From Agarophyton chilense (lineage: Eukaryota; Rhodophyta; Florideophyceae; Gracilariales; Gracilariaceae), in assembly GCA_030374765.1 (NCBI GenBank), contig JARGXX010000080.1:992001-1056000 (forward strand): a stretch of 64,000 bases of DNA, read 5' to 3'. Shown here piece by piece: positions 53,569 to 64,000 of this stretch; the first letter of the stretch is position 1; every line of letters starts with the position of its first letter. Position numbers and translations under genes: made by a program. The notes below the pieces were generated by a model. That model searched no databases, was not told where the DNA came from, and saw nothing but the letters and a program-made list of their open reading frames with translations.

Positions 53569-56500
53569 TGTCAAACATTACAGTAGAAATAGCCAGTATT
53601 TAGGGAAAGCAAAGAAGAGCTCGAAGTAAAAGGTCCGGGTAGAGTCTTCCTCTCACAGGTTATGCGCCCACGCACCCGCTGTGGCAAACCCACACAGCCC
53701 TAAATCGCACACACATAACAAATCCGCATACCATACAACGCAACACGAATTCTCCAGATCCCCGACTCCTCCGCCGTCAAAGACGGCAGCACGCAGAACA
53801 CCAAAACACAAAGACATAACACAACATTACACAATGGAGCACGAAAGACAACCCAGGCTCCCAGAACTACACAAAGCCAATTATGCACCATGGTATCTCG
53901 CTCTTGAAACACACGCAACAACAATCGACGCCACAGAACATCTTTCCAGCAATCCTTCTCTTCCAACAGATCCAGCAGATCTCAGGCGACACACACAGAA
54001 CAAGTCCAAATTACTCTCCGCCATACTGAGCAGCGTACCATCCGACATCCTCGGACTGTTACTAGTTCCGGAAGACCGACGCACACCACACGACCTCGTC
54101 ACCGACATTATATCTCACATCGACCAAGCTACGAAAGACGACCACAACTTCTTGAAAATGGAAGACGAAAGTATCACTTACACTCAGGACACCACCATTG
54201 ACAATTACATCAAAGCGCACACCGACCTTCGACAAAGAATGATAGCGGCACGCTATCCCAACATCAAACAAGAAGAGACAACTGTCGACTTCATAATCAA
54301 CGGACTCAAAACGAACACAGCCCTCACTCCTATCATTGCACCCATCTTGTTACAAAAATCAACCACGATCAAAGCTTTTCTCATCAGCTTCAAACAACTT
54401 CATTCATTGTTTCAACCCTCGCACGCCCCCACTTCCCAATCTTCAGCACCCAAAACGTTCCCCGGGGACTACGGGCCCCAAAGAAGCACCGGGGACTACT
54501 ACGCCAGGAGCAGAAACCAATTCCGCCGCCCGTATCGCACATATCGCAGAACGGCATACACTCTATGACGCCTACCCCCAGGGTACTCACCGTGCAAATT
54601 CCATACCAGCCTCGGAATCCCATCGATGCACACTGACGAAGAGTGTCAAGATCGCAGGCATCCCAAAGCTCAGCCAAAAACACAAGCCCAGATGGCACAC
54701 ACCCAAACGCCACCACCGCCACATACCTATGGCCCGCCCCCAGCCTATCAGCAGCAGTATGGGGCAGTCTCCGCATCAATGCCGTACAATGCCTCACACA
54801 GGGAAGAGACGGAATCCGGAAATGGAACCCAAAGTACGTTCATCCTCGATAGCGGCGCGACACCCTCCCATATCGCACGACCAACTTCCGCAATGACGAA
54901 ACTCAAACACCCCACACTGACCACCACTGCGACCAACTCCCAGACAAGGTGCATGCATCATGGGACGATCCAGATTATCCCCAACAAGACTGAAAAAGTC
55001 ATTCAAACCAGGGCAGTGGCCAACAAACACATACAACAAAACCTACTATCAGTCCATGATCTCACAAAAAATTATGGCCTAGTAGCCTTCACACCACACA
55101 TGGGATACATCATAGACACCCATCACCGCCCGCCCCAAATACTACCACAAGCATTGTGGATTAAATCGCAATACCAAGTTAAGGGCACACTCGTAGATCA
55201 AAACCAGGCGCACACAGCCCGAACATTACCACGTAAATCACGGGCAACAAGCAAAACCAAACCCCCCCCCATCTACCGTAGCCCAGAAACGACCAACAAC
55301 AACCAAAGCGAGCAAGCCAGCATCTTCATTGCAACAAGCAGCCCCCTCCACCAACCCTGCTGCACAACCCAAAACAACCACACACTCGCTTCACCTCCTA
55401 TCCAACCCCAGAAAGCATAAACAGCAGTCATACGATCACTTGCTGGCTCACGACTGGCACATACGCATGAATCACGCTCACCCATGGAAACTAGCACTAA
55501 CGGCCAAACAAAGACTACTCCCCACAATGCCGACACCCTTCCCCACAGACATCAAACTCTCCTGCAGTGCATTTCATCACGCCCAACTAGCCCCCGCACC
55601 ACACAAACCAACAAGCCACACATATCAGGTGGGAGCATACGTCAGCTCAGACACTTGTGGACCAATCAAACCAACGTCCAAACATGGACACAACCACATA
55701 CTCCTGATCACCTGTGCGCGAAGTCGCTTTACATTTGCCCATTTTGTCAAAGACCGCAAGGACATTCCCACCTACATCAGCCAAACACTCGAACACATAC
55801 GCCATAAAATGAAACACCCGCTGACATACTTCCGTGCGGACAACGCCAAAGAGTATACATCATCAACTATGCAACAAATATACCAACAGCACACGGTGCA
55901 ACTTCACCTCCGCACCCCGCATCAACCGCAAGAAAACTCAATCGCTGAAAGGCTAAACAGAACAATTATGAACTCAGCACAATACCAATATATGCCCCCA
56001 AGAGCAAACTAAATCCAAGAGCAGATCCGGTCCGGTACATGTACCCAAGATCGCACAAACACATCGTGGTACTCAATCTCAAGACGCACCAATACCAGAG
56101 CATACGAACCAAGGACTTTCATCCATACCACAAATACAAGGACCCCACAGCCACCACCACATCAGCGTTTAAGGCCAAGACCCTACCGCGACCACACCTC
56201 CCCACGGAAATCCGAATCAATACACCCCCCCCAGCCAACCTGACACAAGCCCGACAATATCCGGACGCAGCGCAATGGCAAGAAGCACATGATCGTGAAT
56301 TGAACAACTTAGACCAACACAACAGCATCAAATGGCTCCCAAATACATTCACACCACCCAAAGAAGCTATCATCCCCCTCATGATGTTGTATCGTTACAA
56401 ACGTTCAGCAGAGGGGCACATCGTCCAACGGAAAGCCAGATGCAAACTCCGAGGCGATATCATGAAACCTGGCCTCCGATCCAAAGCATATCACCACTAA

Positions 56501-57965
56501 CACCGCCGACCGCACCACCCAGCGGATGTTAATCGCCTTACACGCACGCCCCAACATGCCATTAGAGCACTTTGACATCACATCAGCATACTTGCATGAA
56601 AAATACCAACACACCCGTCCAGTCTACGTCAGGCAGATGCAACGTTTCAGCGGTAGCTACGCCCATAACAGCAAATATGGGCAACTCTTGGGCAATTTAT
56701 ACGGATCCCCGCCGGCGGCATTCTATTACAATCACGGATTAAAGTCGTTTCTCATCCACTTGAACTTCACACCCTCCGACCACGACCCATGCCTTTACGC
56801 CCGTCACAATTCAGACGGAGTCATATTAATCAGTACCACCATTGACGACTTTTTAGTACTAGCCTCAACCCAGGATCTCATCAACACACTCTACAAAGAA
56901 CTCCTCACGAAATACAAAATCAAAAGACTAGGGAGACCCACTCGCTTCTTAAACTGGACCATAACATACGGCGACGATGGTTCGGTGCACATAGCACAAC
57001 CGGATGCCATCGAGGCCCTCCTTGCGCAGACAAAAACGAGCTCCTGCAACCCAGCTGCAACACCATACAACAATCAAAAAGCGTTAGATCAGCTACCGGA
57101 AACAGAACCACTACCAGAAGAACAAGCCGCCAGATACCGCTAGATCTTGGGAGAAATTAGGTACATAAATGACAGCACTCGCCCAGACATTACTTACGCC
57201 ACCAATAGACTGGCAAAACACATGGCACACCCCCAAGCGCACCATTGGCAAGCATTGAGGACGCTTCTAAGATATCTGAAGGGCACCAAAACCCACGAGC
57301 TGCGATACAATTCCAAACACATCACTCGAACCCCGCTCACAGTGTTTAGCGACGCGGGCTTCGCAAACGAGAACAACCGACGATCAATCACAGGAACACT
57401 TCACTCCGTCAACGGCACACCCATATCATGGCTTTCCGAACAACAGAACATCGTTGCCCTCTCGACGACGGAGGCAGAATATATAGCGGCATCCAGTGCC
57501 ACTCAACACACGCAATTCCTTAGAAATCTCCTTTGACCAACACACCTGATGAACGAAAACCCCACGCCGCACTTTATAGACAATCAATCAGCCATCCAGA
57601 TGCCAAGAATCAAGCTCCAACCAAACGACGGAAATACATAGATCTTCGACATCATCATCTCCAACACCACATCGCAGAGAACGCAATCCACCTACACAGA
57701 ATCCCAACCGCAGAGATGACCGCCGACATACTCACGAAACCCCTCCACCGAGACAGATTCAGGAAACTACGAGACCTGCTCCAAGTACACCCCAACCCGA
57801 ACAAAAATGTGACGCATCAACCGGGGACTGTCAAACATCATCATGACCGACATCTTGATGCGCCGCATTTTTCGGATGTCCAACATTACAGTAGAAATAG
57901 CCAGTATTTAGGGAAAGCAAAGAAGAGCTCGAAGTAAAAGGTCCGGGTAGAGTCTTCCTCTCACA
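53569..57965 (+). mobile_element. Copia LTR retrotransposon with very short LTRs
   Basis: LTRs of 89 bp (53,569-53,657) and 137 bp (57,829-57,965), both TGTCAAACAT...CTCACA and seemingly identical where they align, so the insertion is recent. Perfect target duplication GGCAC (53,564-53,568 and 57,966-57,970). A PBS-like GGTTATGCGCCC follows the left LTR and looks complementary to the anticodon region of initiator tRNA-Met, as in Drosophila copia. It contains gag, protease, integrase, RT and RNase H. Broken, with about six breaks. Low-GC-skew, A/C-rich coding strand unlike Gyp2. Confidence 0.9.
53681..57937 (+). pseudogene. Copia gag-pol (plus-strand element)
   Basis: Gag at 53.7-54.6 kb (WYLALETHATTIDATEHL, DFIINGLKTN). 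Protease with FILDSGATPSHIA at ~54.84 kb. Integrase at ~55.4-56.0 kb (DHLLAHDWHIRMNH, FRADNAKEYTSS, PQENSIAERLNRTI). RT at ~56.2-57.1 kb (FDITSAYLHEKY, GSPPAAFYYN, TIDDFLVLAS). RNase H to ~57.5 kb (FSDAGFANENNRRSITG, STTEAEYIAASSA). The order protease-integrase-RT is diagnostic of Copia. The reading frames are broken. Confidence 0.88.
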
Positions 57966-58511
57966 GGCACCCCGCAGATGGTGCGGGAAGTGGTATATTA
58001 CACGTGGGATCTTGGCCTGCCACGTCGCATCTGATTTGACCCTTTTGCAGGGAAATACCGGATTGGCAACGGCGCATATAGTGAATATCCCCGTGGCATT
58101 CAGGCCTACCCTTCGTAGGCGAACGCCCATTTAGAGCTATTTATCCCGTACTGTAGAGGGGTTCTTCGGCTAACCAAGTTAGATCTAGATATTATTATGT
58201 GCTGCGCTCACCCTTGTACACCGTACCTACAGCACAGAGGGGAGCGACGAATCCAAAGTGAAAAAGACAACAAACGGGTGCTCAACAGTCTTGTTCCTTG
58301 TTCAGGATTCCTTTACCGGAGATCCAGAAAAGCTACAACAAGTGGTTGTCAGTTCCATAGTATCAACCACCTTCATTGGCAAGTGGGGCCTTACAACCCC
58401 ATTCTGGCTCGCTAGTGTCGTGCTCTACCACATCTTTCCCTTAGTCGCAAGCACCCATTCGGCAGTCTCGAACACTGTCGCAGGTGTCTGCTCTCTCCAT
58501 TAGAGCTGATA

Positions 58512-58940
58512 CTACATTGCATATCCAGAGAAGTCATCCTTGAGAATTAGAACTAACTCTTGCCCGGTGCTTGAATCTCCAATGAAGAGAAAACCAAAAT
58601 GAAGAATTCCAGAAACACGTTCGGCATGAACTTGTTGTCCTAGTGGACGAAGAACTTTAGAACCAGTCGTAGATACTATGCAAACGAAACAGCTTTGAAC
58701 ATATGCTTTAACATGATATTTTATTGTTGTCCATGTAACTTTGTCCTTATTTATCTGTTGAGTTGGGCGAATGCATTGATTTCCCCCAAGACCACAATTT
58801 GCAGAAACAAAAGTGCGAAGTTGTAATTCTTGATCTTCACCAGAAATGTAAAGGTTATCATAAGAGTTGTTCCATAGATTTAAATCTTCTAATGGAACAA
58901 AATCACTTTCTTCTTGCGGATGTGATTTTCTTTGTGACAT
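58512..58940 (-). pseudogene. Old Gypsy integrase, zinc-binding part and start of core
   Basis: Contains a degenerate zinc-binding segment ending YVQSCFVC, then DSSTGQELVLILKDDFSGYA, the start of the integrase core with its first catalytic Asp region. It is continuous in type with 33,076-33,746 on the far side of Gyp2. Confidence 0.75.
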
Positions 58941-59045
58941 TACAACAACATCAAGAGATGGTACCTCCGGTAAATCTTATGTAATAAGAGTTACTTTCAG
59001 CATAAATGAACGTCGAGCAGGAGTTCTATTAAAATCAGGTGCTGC

Positions 59046-59348
59046 TCACCCGGTGAGTATATCAGCCCATATGTTCTGCTCGCCAGTAATATGTTCAGTC
59101 GTGTAGTGAAACTCAGCGAGTCGAAGTGCCCAGCGTTGCATCTTGTGCACAACATATCGGACCACATTAGAATTATATCTCGTTGGAGATAACCTGTGGA
59201 GTATGTTTTTGTGATCCGTTAACAAAGAGAAATCACCACAAGCGGCGAGCATATGAGACAGGCGGGTAACGCTTTTAATTATAGCGTAGCACTCTTGTTC
59301 CAGGGTCGACCATTGGTATGTCCTAGAAGGTCGGCCGGTTGAAAACAT
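59046..59348 (-). pseudogene. Old Gypsy RNase H fragment
   Basis: YQWSTLEQECYAIIKSVTRL, LLTDHKNILHRL, RWALRLAEFHYTTEHITGEQ and ADILTG are the late RNase H motifs of Gypsy elements. A Copia element abuts its upstream side. Confidence 0.8.
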
Positions 59349-59586
59349 GACGATGTGAGTTGAGGACTTTTGTTCTGAGTGAGGCAGAACAGAAGTCCTC
59401 TCTTTATAGGCAAGAATGATAAGAACGAGAGAGCAACTGTTCTATGATGCTCTCGTGCTGCAAATGTAAACTCAACGATGCTCTCTGATGCTCTCGTGCT
59501 GCAAATGTAAATTTAACGATGCTCTCGTGATGCAAATGTAAATAAAATACAAATGCAAATATACAGGCATTATAAGTGCGTAGTCA
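59320..59586 (-). repeat. Copia 3' LTR, minus-strand element
   Basis: Matches the sequence starting near 63,850. It has an internal repeat of GATGCTCTCGTGCTGCAAATGT-like units (three diverged copies at about 59,437-59,540). Confidence 0.75.
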
Positions 59587-59657
59587 CTGAGATTCCCCCT
59601 AGACCACTAAGGGCGCAATCCGCAATGCGTCACGGTGTGATGTAAACGCATTGCCAA

Positions 59658-61943
59658 TCAGAGATTTCGTAAAATGTCTGCTCGGTTTTTGGCAGACGAG
59701 ACATGATGAATTGAAACAAACTGGTTATGCACGGCATCCAATACATGATGATGACGAAGTTCAATGTGTTTGACCTTGCGCATTCCAAAGTCGGTCTTCG
59801 TCCAAGATAGGGCTCCTATGTTGTCCTGATAAAATGGTACAGGATTATGCAAATTGATTCCAAGTTCACAGATAATGCTCTTAAGCCAGGACAACTGTTT
59901 GATACATTCCGAAATTGCGTAGAACTCAGCTTCCGTTGTTGATAGAGCCGTAGACTTCTGCATTTTTGAGCTCCAAATCACAGGAACGTCACCAATGGTT
60001 ATAACAAAACCTTCCCTTGAACGACGTTTGTCTACATCACGACCCCAGTCTGCATCTGACCACGCGGCTACAGTAGTGGACGAAGAATGCGGAATCTCTA
60101 AACCGTACTTGACAGTCTGGATCAGATAACGCACCACCCTTTTCATACAATTCCAATGTTGAGGCAAAGGATTAGAAGCAAATTTGCCAAGCATGGAAAC
60201 TGCTGTGGCGAGATCGGGTCTTGTGCGCGTGCTCAAAAATAATAAAGATCCAAGTGCTTCTTTGTATGGTAAAATCAACATAGAGGTCTTTTCGGAGTCA
60301 GTAGGAGCTACTACTGCATCACGGAGACAATTCGTTTGCGGCAGTGGATACGATGACGGTAACGCTTCATTCAGACGACACATGTTGATGATTCGCAAAA
60401 TCAAAGGACGCTGATGAAGAATAATTCCCGTGGGCTTCTCTTCAATAGAGACTCCAAGATACAAGTCGGTTTTCCCTAGATCCAAAATGTGGTAATGTTC
60501 ACAAAGCTTCTTTTTGACCCATTTTGTCAGATGAGGAGAGCCAAAGATGTTGAGATCATCTACGTATGCCAAGACAACGGCCATATCGTCACCTTCCTTT
60601 ATTATGAAAACGCACTGTGCTGATTGCACTAGTGTAAAGCCAATGGAACATAGATAAGCAGATAAATTATCAAACCAGAGTCTTGGGGCCTCCCTTGGGC
60701 CATACAGGGACTTCACGACTTTGACAATTCGTCCATTGGCTTCGTCCCCTCCAGAAATAATAGTGAGTTTGATCCAAACTGGAATGTCCGCAGGCATGGT
60801 TGCATGAAAAAAAGCACCCTTTCCATCGATGTGTTGAAGATCCCACTTCAAAGCCGTAGCGATTACTAGTATCACACGAAAAACTTCAAATTTTAGCACA
60901 GGTGCATAAAGGCTGTTTGAATCGGAAATGTGTTGGAAACTTCCTCGAGCAACCAATCTGGCCTTAAATCGAACAGGTTTTCTAAGGTGATCTCGTTTCA
61001 AGCGGAATATAAAACCTGAAGGAATGGGTTGACCATGGTTGGAAGAGGCGTCTTCATACGTACCCAATGCACGAATTGTTTCGAGTTCTGCGCGAATGGC
61101 ATCCATCCAATGACACGCTTCAGGGGAAGAAAGTGCCTGCTTCAAGGTAAGTTCGTCTGTAGTGCTGATCGTGTCCGGAAGAGTACGGGCTGCATTAACA
61201 GTCTCGTCTGCAAAGTCAGACGGGTACCCACCTAAGTCGAGATCGTAGGTGGAAGGATTCTCGGGGTAGTGAGTGAGTCCACTCAAAGCACTGCATGTGG
61301 AGTCCTTCGAATCATTGTCAGTTTCATTGGTAGAGACAAATATGTTTCTGGGTTCTGATCCTGTATCATCCTCATTATCACTTGACTCATATCCAGCAGA
61401 AACAAATTCTGAAGTGAATCTTGAATGAGGTGATGTCTCATTGACAAGTGATAGGCCTGTAAATTCTTTTTCAAGGAAACGGACATGTTTGGTGTGCTTT
61501 ATTCCATCTCTTATGAGTGTTTTGTACATTCCACCACAGATATGTCCAAGATTGATACCTTCAAAAAGACCAGATTCCATTTTCTTCTGAGTATCTGGAT
61601 TAGATTCGACAAGCACTCTCCAGCCAAATGTGCGGAGGTGTTTTACATCATGGGGAAGCTCCCCAAATAAATAGACAAAGGGGATTTTTCCAGTGTTGTG
61701 ATGAATCTTCACGTTTTTGCAGATTACTGCGTGGCGTAGAGCCTCCTGCCAGAATGAAAGAGGAAGGTTGGCCTGTTGCAAACATGCACGAATTGGTCCC
61801 ATGGGAATGATTACGTTTCTTTCGGCCAAAGCATTGGATGACGGAGAGTATGCTGAAGTTGTAGTGATTTCGATGCCGTCGCGTTTTAAGGCCTTCTGCG
61901 CCTTGAAAAACTCTGAACCACCATCTGAATGCAAGGACAGCAC
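59658..61943 (-). pseudogene. Copia pol: integrase end, RT, RNase H
   Basis: 761 codons open: integrase end (SLHSDGGSEFFKA, SPSSNALAERNVI), linker, RT (DGKGAFFHATMPADIPVWIK, KSLYGPREAPRLWFDNL, LAYVDDLNIFGSP), and RNase H (AWSDADWGRDVDKRRSREG, ALSTTEAEFYAISE, KHIELRHHHV). The element as a whole is broken upstream of this frame. Confidence 0.87.
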
Positions 61944-62210
61944 CGAATGTTCCGAATCACGTCCAAACTATTTGACAAACTCTATGATGATAGCGGAGGC
62001 ATCAGCTTTTCTGACGAGAGGTGCAGAGAAAAGGTATCGAGTGCACTCATCAACGATGACCAAATAGTAAGCATGTCCCCTATCAGAATCAGTTCCAACG
62101 TAGACGATATCCGTGTGAAGGTGACCTGGTGGTGACGCTGAAGTGAGAGAACCATTAAAACTTCGACGAAACTTTTCTTGAACACAGGGGATACACTCCG
62201 GTGTTCGGTT

Positions 62211-63743
62211 TCAAAGAATCGGAAGTAGTTGCTTTTGAAGCAAAATCTTTACTTCTGACTTTGTTGCTGTGTGTCCAAAACGATTATGCCAAAGGGCAAC
62301 ATCTCCTGCCCGAACACTTATATTTTGGGCGTTATTAGAAATATTGATTTCCTCGGTGACATCTTTAGATGTAGAGTTGTCTTCCGTGGCTATGGAAGAA
62401 GCAGAATCTGGACCTGAAGCGCATTCCGAGTCCGAGTCAAGATCACTGTCAACAGGACTTGCTAAAATGTCCTGTACACGGGGCATCATAGCGGACGTTT
62501 GCTGAGAGAGATGAGACACAGTCGAATCAGTAGCTGTTGAGCAATCTACAGTAATGTAGTACAGCCCATCTGTACTGCGTGGAGCGCTCCCAACAATTCG
62601 TAGATCGTCCATAAGATCAATAATGTGCCCAACCTCTGGAAGGAAAAGAACAGCTAGCTTCTTCGCCGTGAGTGCGGGAATCGATAGAAGATTCATGGCA
62701 ATGTCCGGGGCGACAAGTGTGTTGCTAAGAGTAACCATGGTGGTCACCCCACCGTGTGACCAATTCACTGGCATCACACCTTTCTCTAACGCCGTGATTT
62801 CGGAGTTGTCACCCAATACTATCGGAACATTACAGTTAGAGCTTCTCTCAAGCTGGTTAGAAAAAGAAGTCAAATGAGCCGTCGAACCAGAGTCCAGCAT
62901 CAAAACATTGTTTTGGGGAGCTCTGGCAGTCATGGCATATGCTCTTGATACGGCGGCACGATTCGTGGGTTTCCGGTTACCTTTAGAGACCTCTTCTTTA
63001 CAGTTCTCATTCTGGTTTTTATCCAATAGATCGTCAGACCGTTTGAGAAGATTCTTTGGATTCAAAGGATTCAAGTAACACCGAGCAGTTGTGTGGTTCT
63101 CTTTGCTGCAAATAGCGCACTTTGGGCTGGCAGCCGTCGCTCGCTCGGAATTGTGTGTGTCCATTGTTCTGACTTCGTCAAGCAGACGAGAGGCAACACA
63201 TTCCCAAGTCGTGTTTTCCGAAGATAGGGTTTTAATTGCAGCACAAACAGGATGGAGCTCAGTTGCGGAGATGGAAGATACCAAGAGAGCTACTGAGTGT
63301 TCATCCGGAAGTTTTGTACCCATTGCTGCCAGTTGGTCGATAACGCCAGCCATTTTATCAATATGGCGGCCAATATTCTGTTGGATGTTAGAATACCGCA
63401 TGTTGAATAGCACGCACATCTTCACAATGCCAGAAGCTGCTGGTTTCGACGCAAAGCGGTCGTCTAGACGTTTCAGCATTTTGCACGGGTTTGCAATGTC
63501 GCCCTGAACGACGCGCAGAGCTTCATCCAAAAGAGCAGAGACAATCAGTCCACTAGCTCTCTTTTTACTGAACTTCCACTCGGCTTTCTTCTCTTCATGT
63601 GAGGTGAAGTGATTTCTAACCTGGCAAACAACTTCGCAGATTTTTTTTGCTTGACAAGCGGAATCGATTCTAATTCGCCACAATTTGTAATCATGTTTCT
63701 CTTCAAAGGATTGAATGCGTATCTTTAGACTTTCTGATTCCAT
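62211..63743 (-). pseudogene. Copia gag, protease and GAG-pre-integrase region
   Basis: 510 codons open from ATG 63,743: a UBN2-type gag domain (residues ~1-200), a zinc knuckle CAICSKENHTTARC, the protease MLDSGSTAHLTSF at residue ~280, and ALWHNRFGHTATKSEVKIL (pre-integrase) at the end. It belongs to the same broken element as 59,658-61,943. Confidence 0.87.
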
Positions 63744-63837
63744 TGTTGCAAATAAATTAGACTATTCACAGATGAAATTCTAATGACAGCGAGTAGAGAA
63801 ATAAAGTGTACGAGATGGGCAGATCAGCGAAATCTAG

Positions 63838-63848
63838 GCCCATAACCT
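63838..63848 (-). other. Half-tRNA primer-binding-site candidate
   Basis: GGTTATGGGCC on the minus strand at the inner edge of the right LTR, complementary to the anticodon arm of initiator tRNA-Met. Confidence 0.5.
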
Positions 63849-63849
63849 C

Positions 63850-64000
63850 CTAGATGGTCGGCGGGTTGAAAACAAGACGATGTGAGTTGAGGACTTTTGT
63901 TCTGAGTGAAACAGAACAGAAGTCTTCTCTTTATAGGCAAGAATGATACGAACGAGAGAGCAACTGTTCTATGATGCTCTCGTGCTGCAAATGTAAATTC
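63850..64000 (-). repeat. Copia 5' LTR (partial, cut by window end)
   Basis: Corresponds to 59,321-59,480 with a few differences; the rest lies beyond the window. Confidence 0.75.

Larger units (their letters stand above)
33670..58516 (+). mobile_element. Ty3/Gypsy LTR retrotransposon, chromovirus type (Gyp2)
   Basis: Plus orientation. LTRs of ~650 bp end in the inverted pair TGTAGTAT...ATACTACA. The two LTRs differ at roughly one site in ten, so it is much older than Gyp1. Parts in order: 5' LTR, PBS, gag, protease-RT-RNase H-integrase, chromodomain, antisense ORF, polypurine tract, 3' LTR. It is broken, with about eight or more breaks. It carries three insertions: a 9.5-kb TIR DNA transposon, a SINE-like element and a Copia element. 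Flanking bases share only GCA, so the target duplication is worn. Confidence 0.9.
53464..58516 (+). repeat. Gyp2 3' LTR, split by a Copia insertion
   Basis: LTR sequence 53,464-53,568 and 57,971-58,516 together correspond to the 648-bp 5' LTR. The Copia element lies between them, flanked by GGCAC on both sides. Confidence 0.9.
33076..59348 (-). mobile_element. Old Ty3/Gypsy element (fragments), host of later insertions
   Basis: Minus-strand pol pieces lie on both sides of Gyp2: RNase H and integrase zinc-binding parts on the right (59,348-58,512), and integrase core and C-terminal parts on the left (33,746-33,076). Gyp2 lies within the integrase region and a Copia element lies within the RNase H region. 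The rest of the element is not visible in the window. It is heavily broken, and it is the oldest layer of this nest. Confidence 0.75.
59320..64000 (-). mobile_element. Copia LTR retrotransposon on the minus strand (runs off the window)
   Basis: Left (3') LTR at about 59,320-59,586; the right (5') LTR starts near 63,850 and continues past the window end. The two share long identical stretches. The polypurine run CTAGGGGGAATC (minus strand) abuts the left LTR. GGTTATGGGCC (minus strand, 63,848-63,838) next to the right LTR fits a half-tRNA initiator-Met primer site. It contains gag, protease, integrase, RT and RNase H, and lies in the RNase H region of the old Gypsy. Broken, with about two or three breaks. 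Confidence 0.85.

Noticed and set aside
1-64000. CRISPR array, bacterial operon or plasmid origin
   Set aside because: No regularly spaced repeats, no Shine-Dalgarno-linked gene strings; the genes are eukaryotic with introns.

Overview
The window is nuclear DNA of a eukaryote, most likely a photosynthetic alga. I favour a red alga, which is an inference. The evidence is compact host genes with short GT-AG introns (54-108 nt), a cryptochrome-DASH with a plastid-type leader, a plastid-type membrane protein, and dense Ty3/Gypsy, Copia and DNA-transposon relics. There is no bacterial-style operon, and I found no intact tRNA or rRNA gene and no CRISPR array.

Layout. (1) 1-11 kb is the host gene island: the C-terminal part of a BAR-like proline-rich protein, complex I subunit NDUFA5, the SNARE YKT6, a small plastid-type membrane protein divergent from a truncated CRY-DASH, a leucine-rich-repeat protein and an unknown coiled-coil protein. 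(2) 11-14.3 kb holds no gene I can support. (3) 14,327-23,901 is a young Ty3/Gypsy chromovirus on the minus strand (here Gyp1), with 866-bp LTRs, gag, pol with a chromodomain, and a long ORF on the opposite strand. (4) 24-33 kb holds relics of a pogo/Tigger transposase, a two-gene PIF/Harbinger element, a short TIR element (MITE) and an LTR-like fragment. (5) 33-64 kb is a nest. An old minus-strand Gypsy is split by a second plus-strand Gypsy (Gyp2, 33,670-58,516) and by a minus-strand Copia (59.3 kb to the window end). Gyp2 is itself interrupted by a 9.5-kb TIR DNA transposon (36,975-46,448), a SINE-like element (about 50.75-51.07 kb) and a plus-strand Copia (53,569-57,965) in its 3' LTR.

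Two things stand out. The 9.5-kb DNA transposon encodes a Plavaka-like transposase plus chromatin-type cargo: a beta-class DNA methyltransferase (DPPY motif) in one reading frame with a SET domain, a putative Fe(II)/2-oxoglutarate dioxygenase, and two basic or coiled-coil proteins, one of which has an intact 92-nt intron. A 315-bp MITE at 29.6 kb carries the same termini. Separately, Gyp1 and Gyp2, which are strongly diverged, both carry a homologous long ORF antisense to gag-pol, between the chromodomain and the 3' LTR.

All calls come from reading the sequence by eye. No searches were run.
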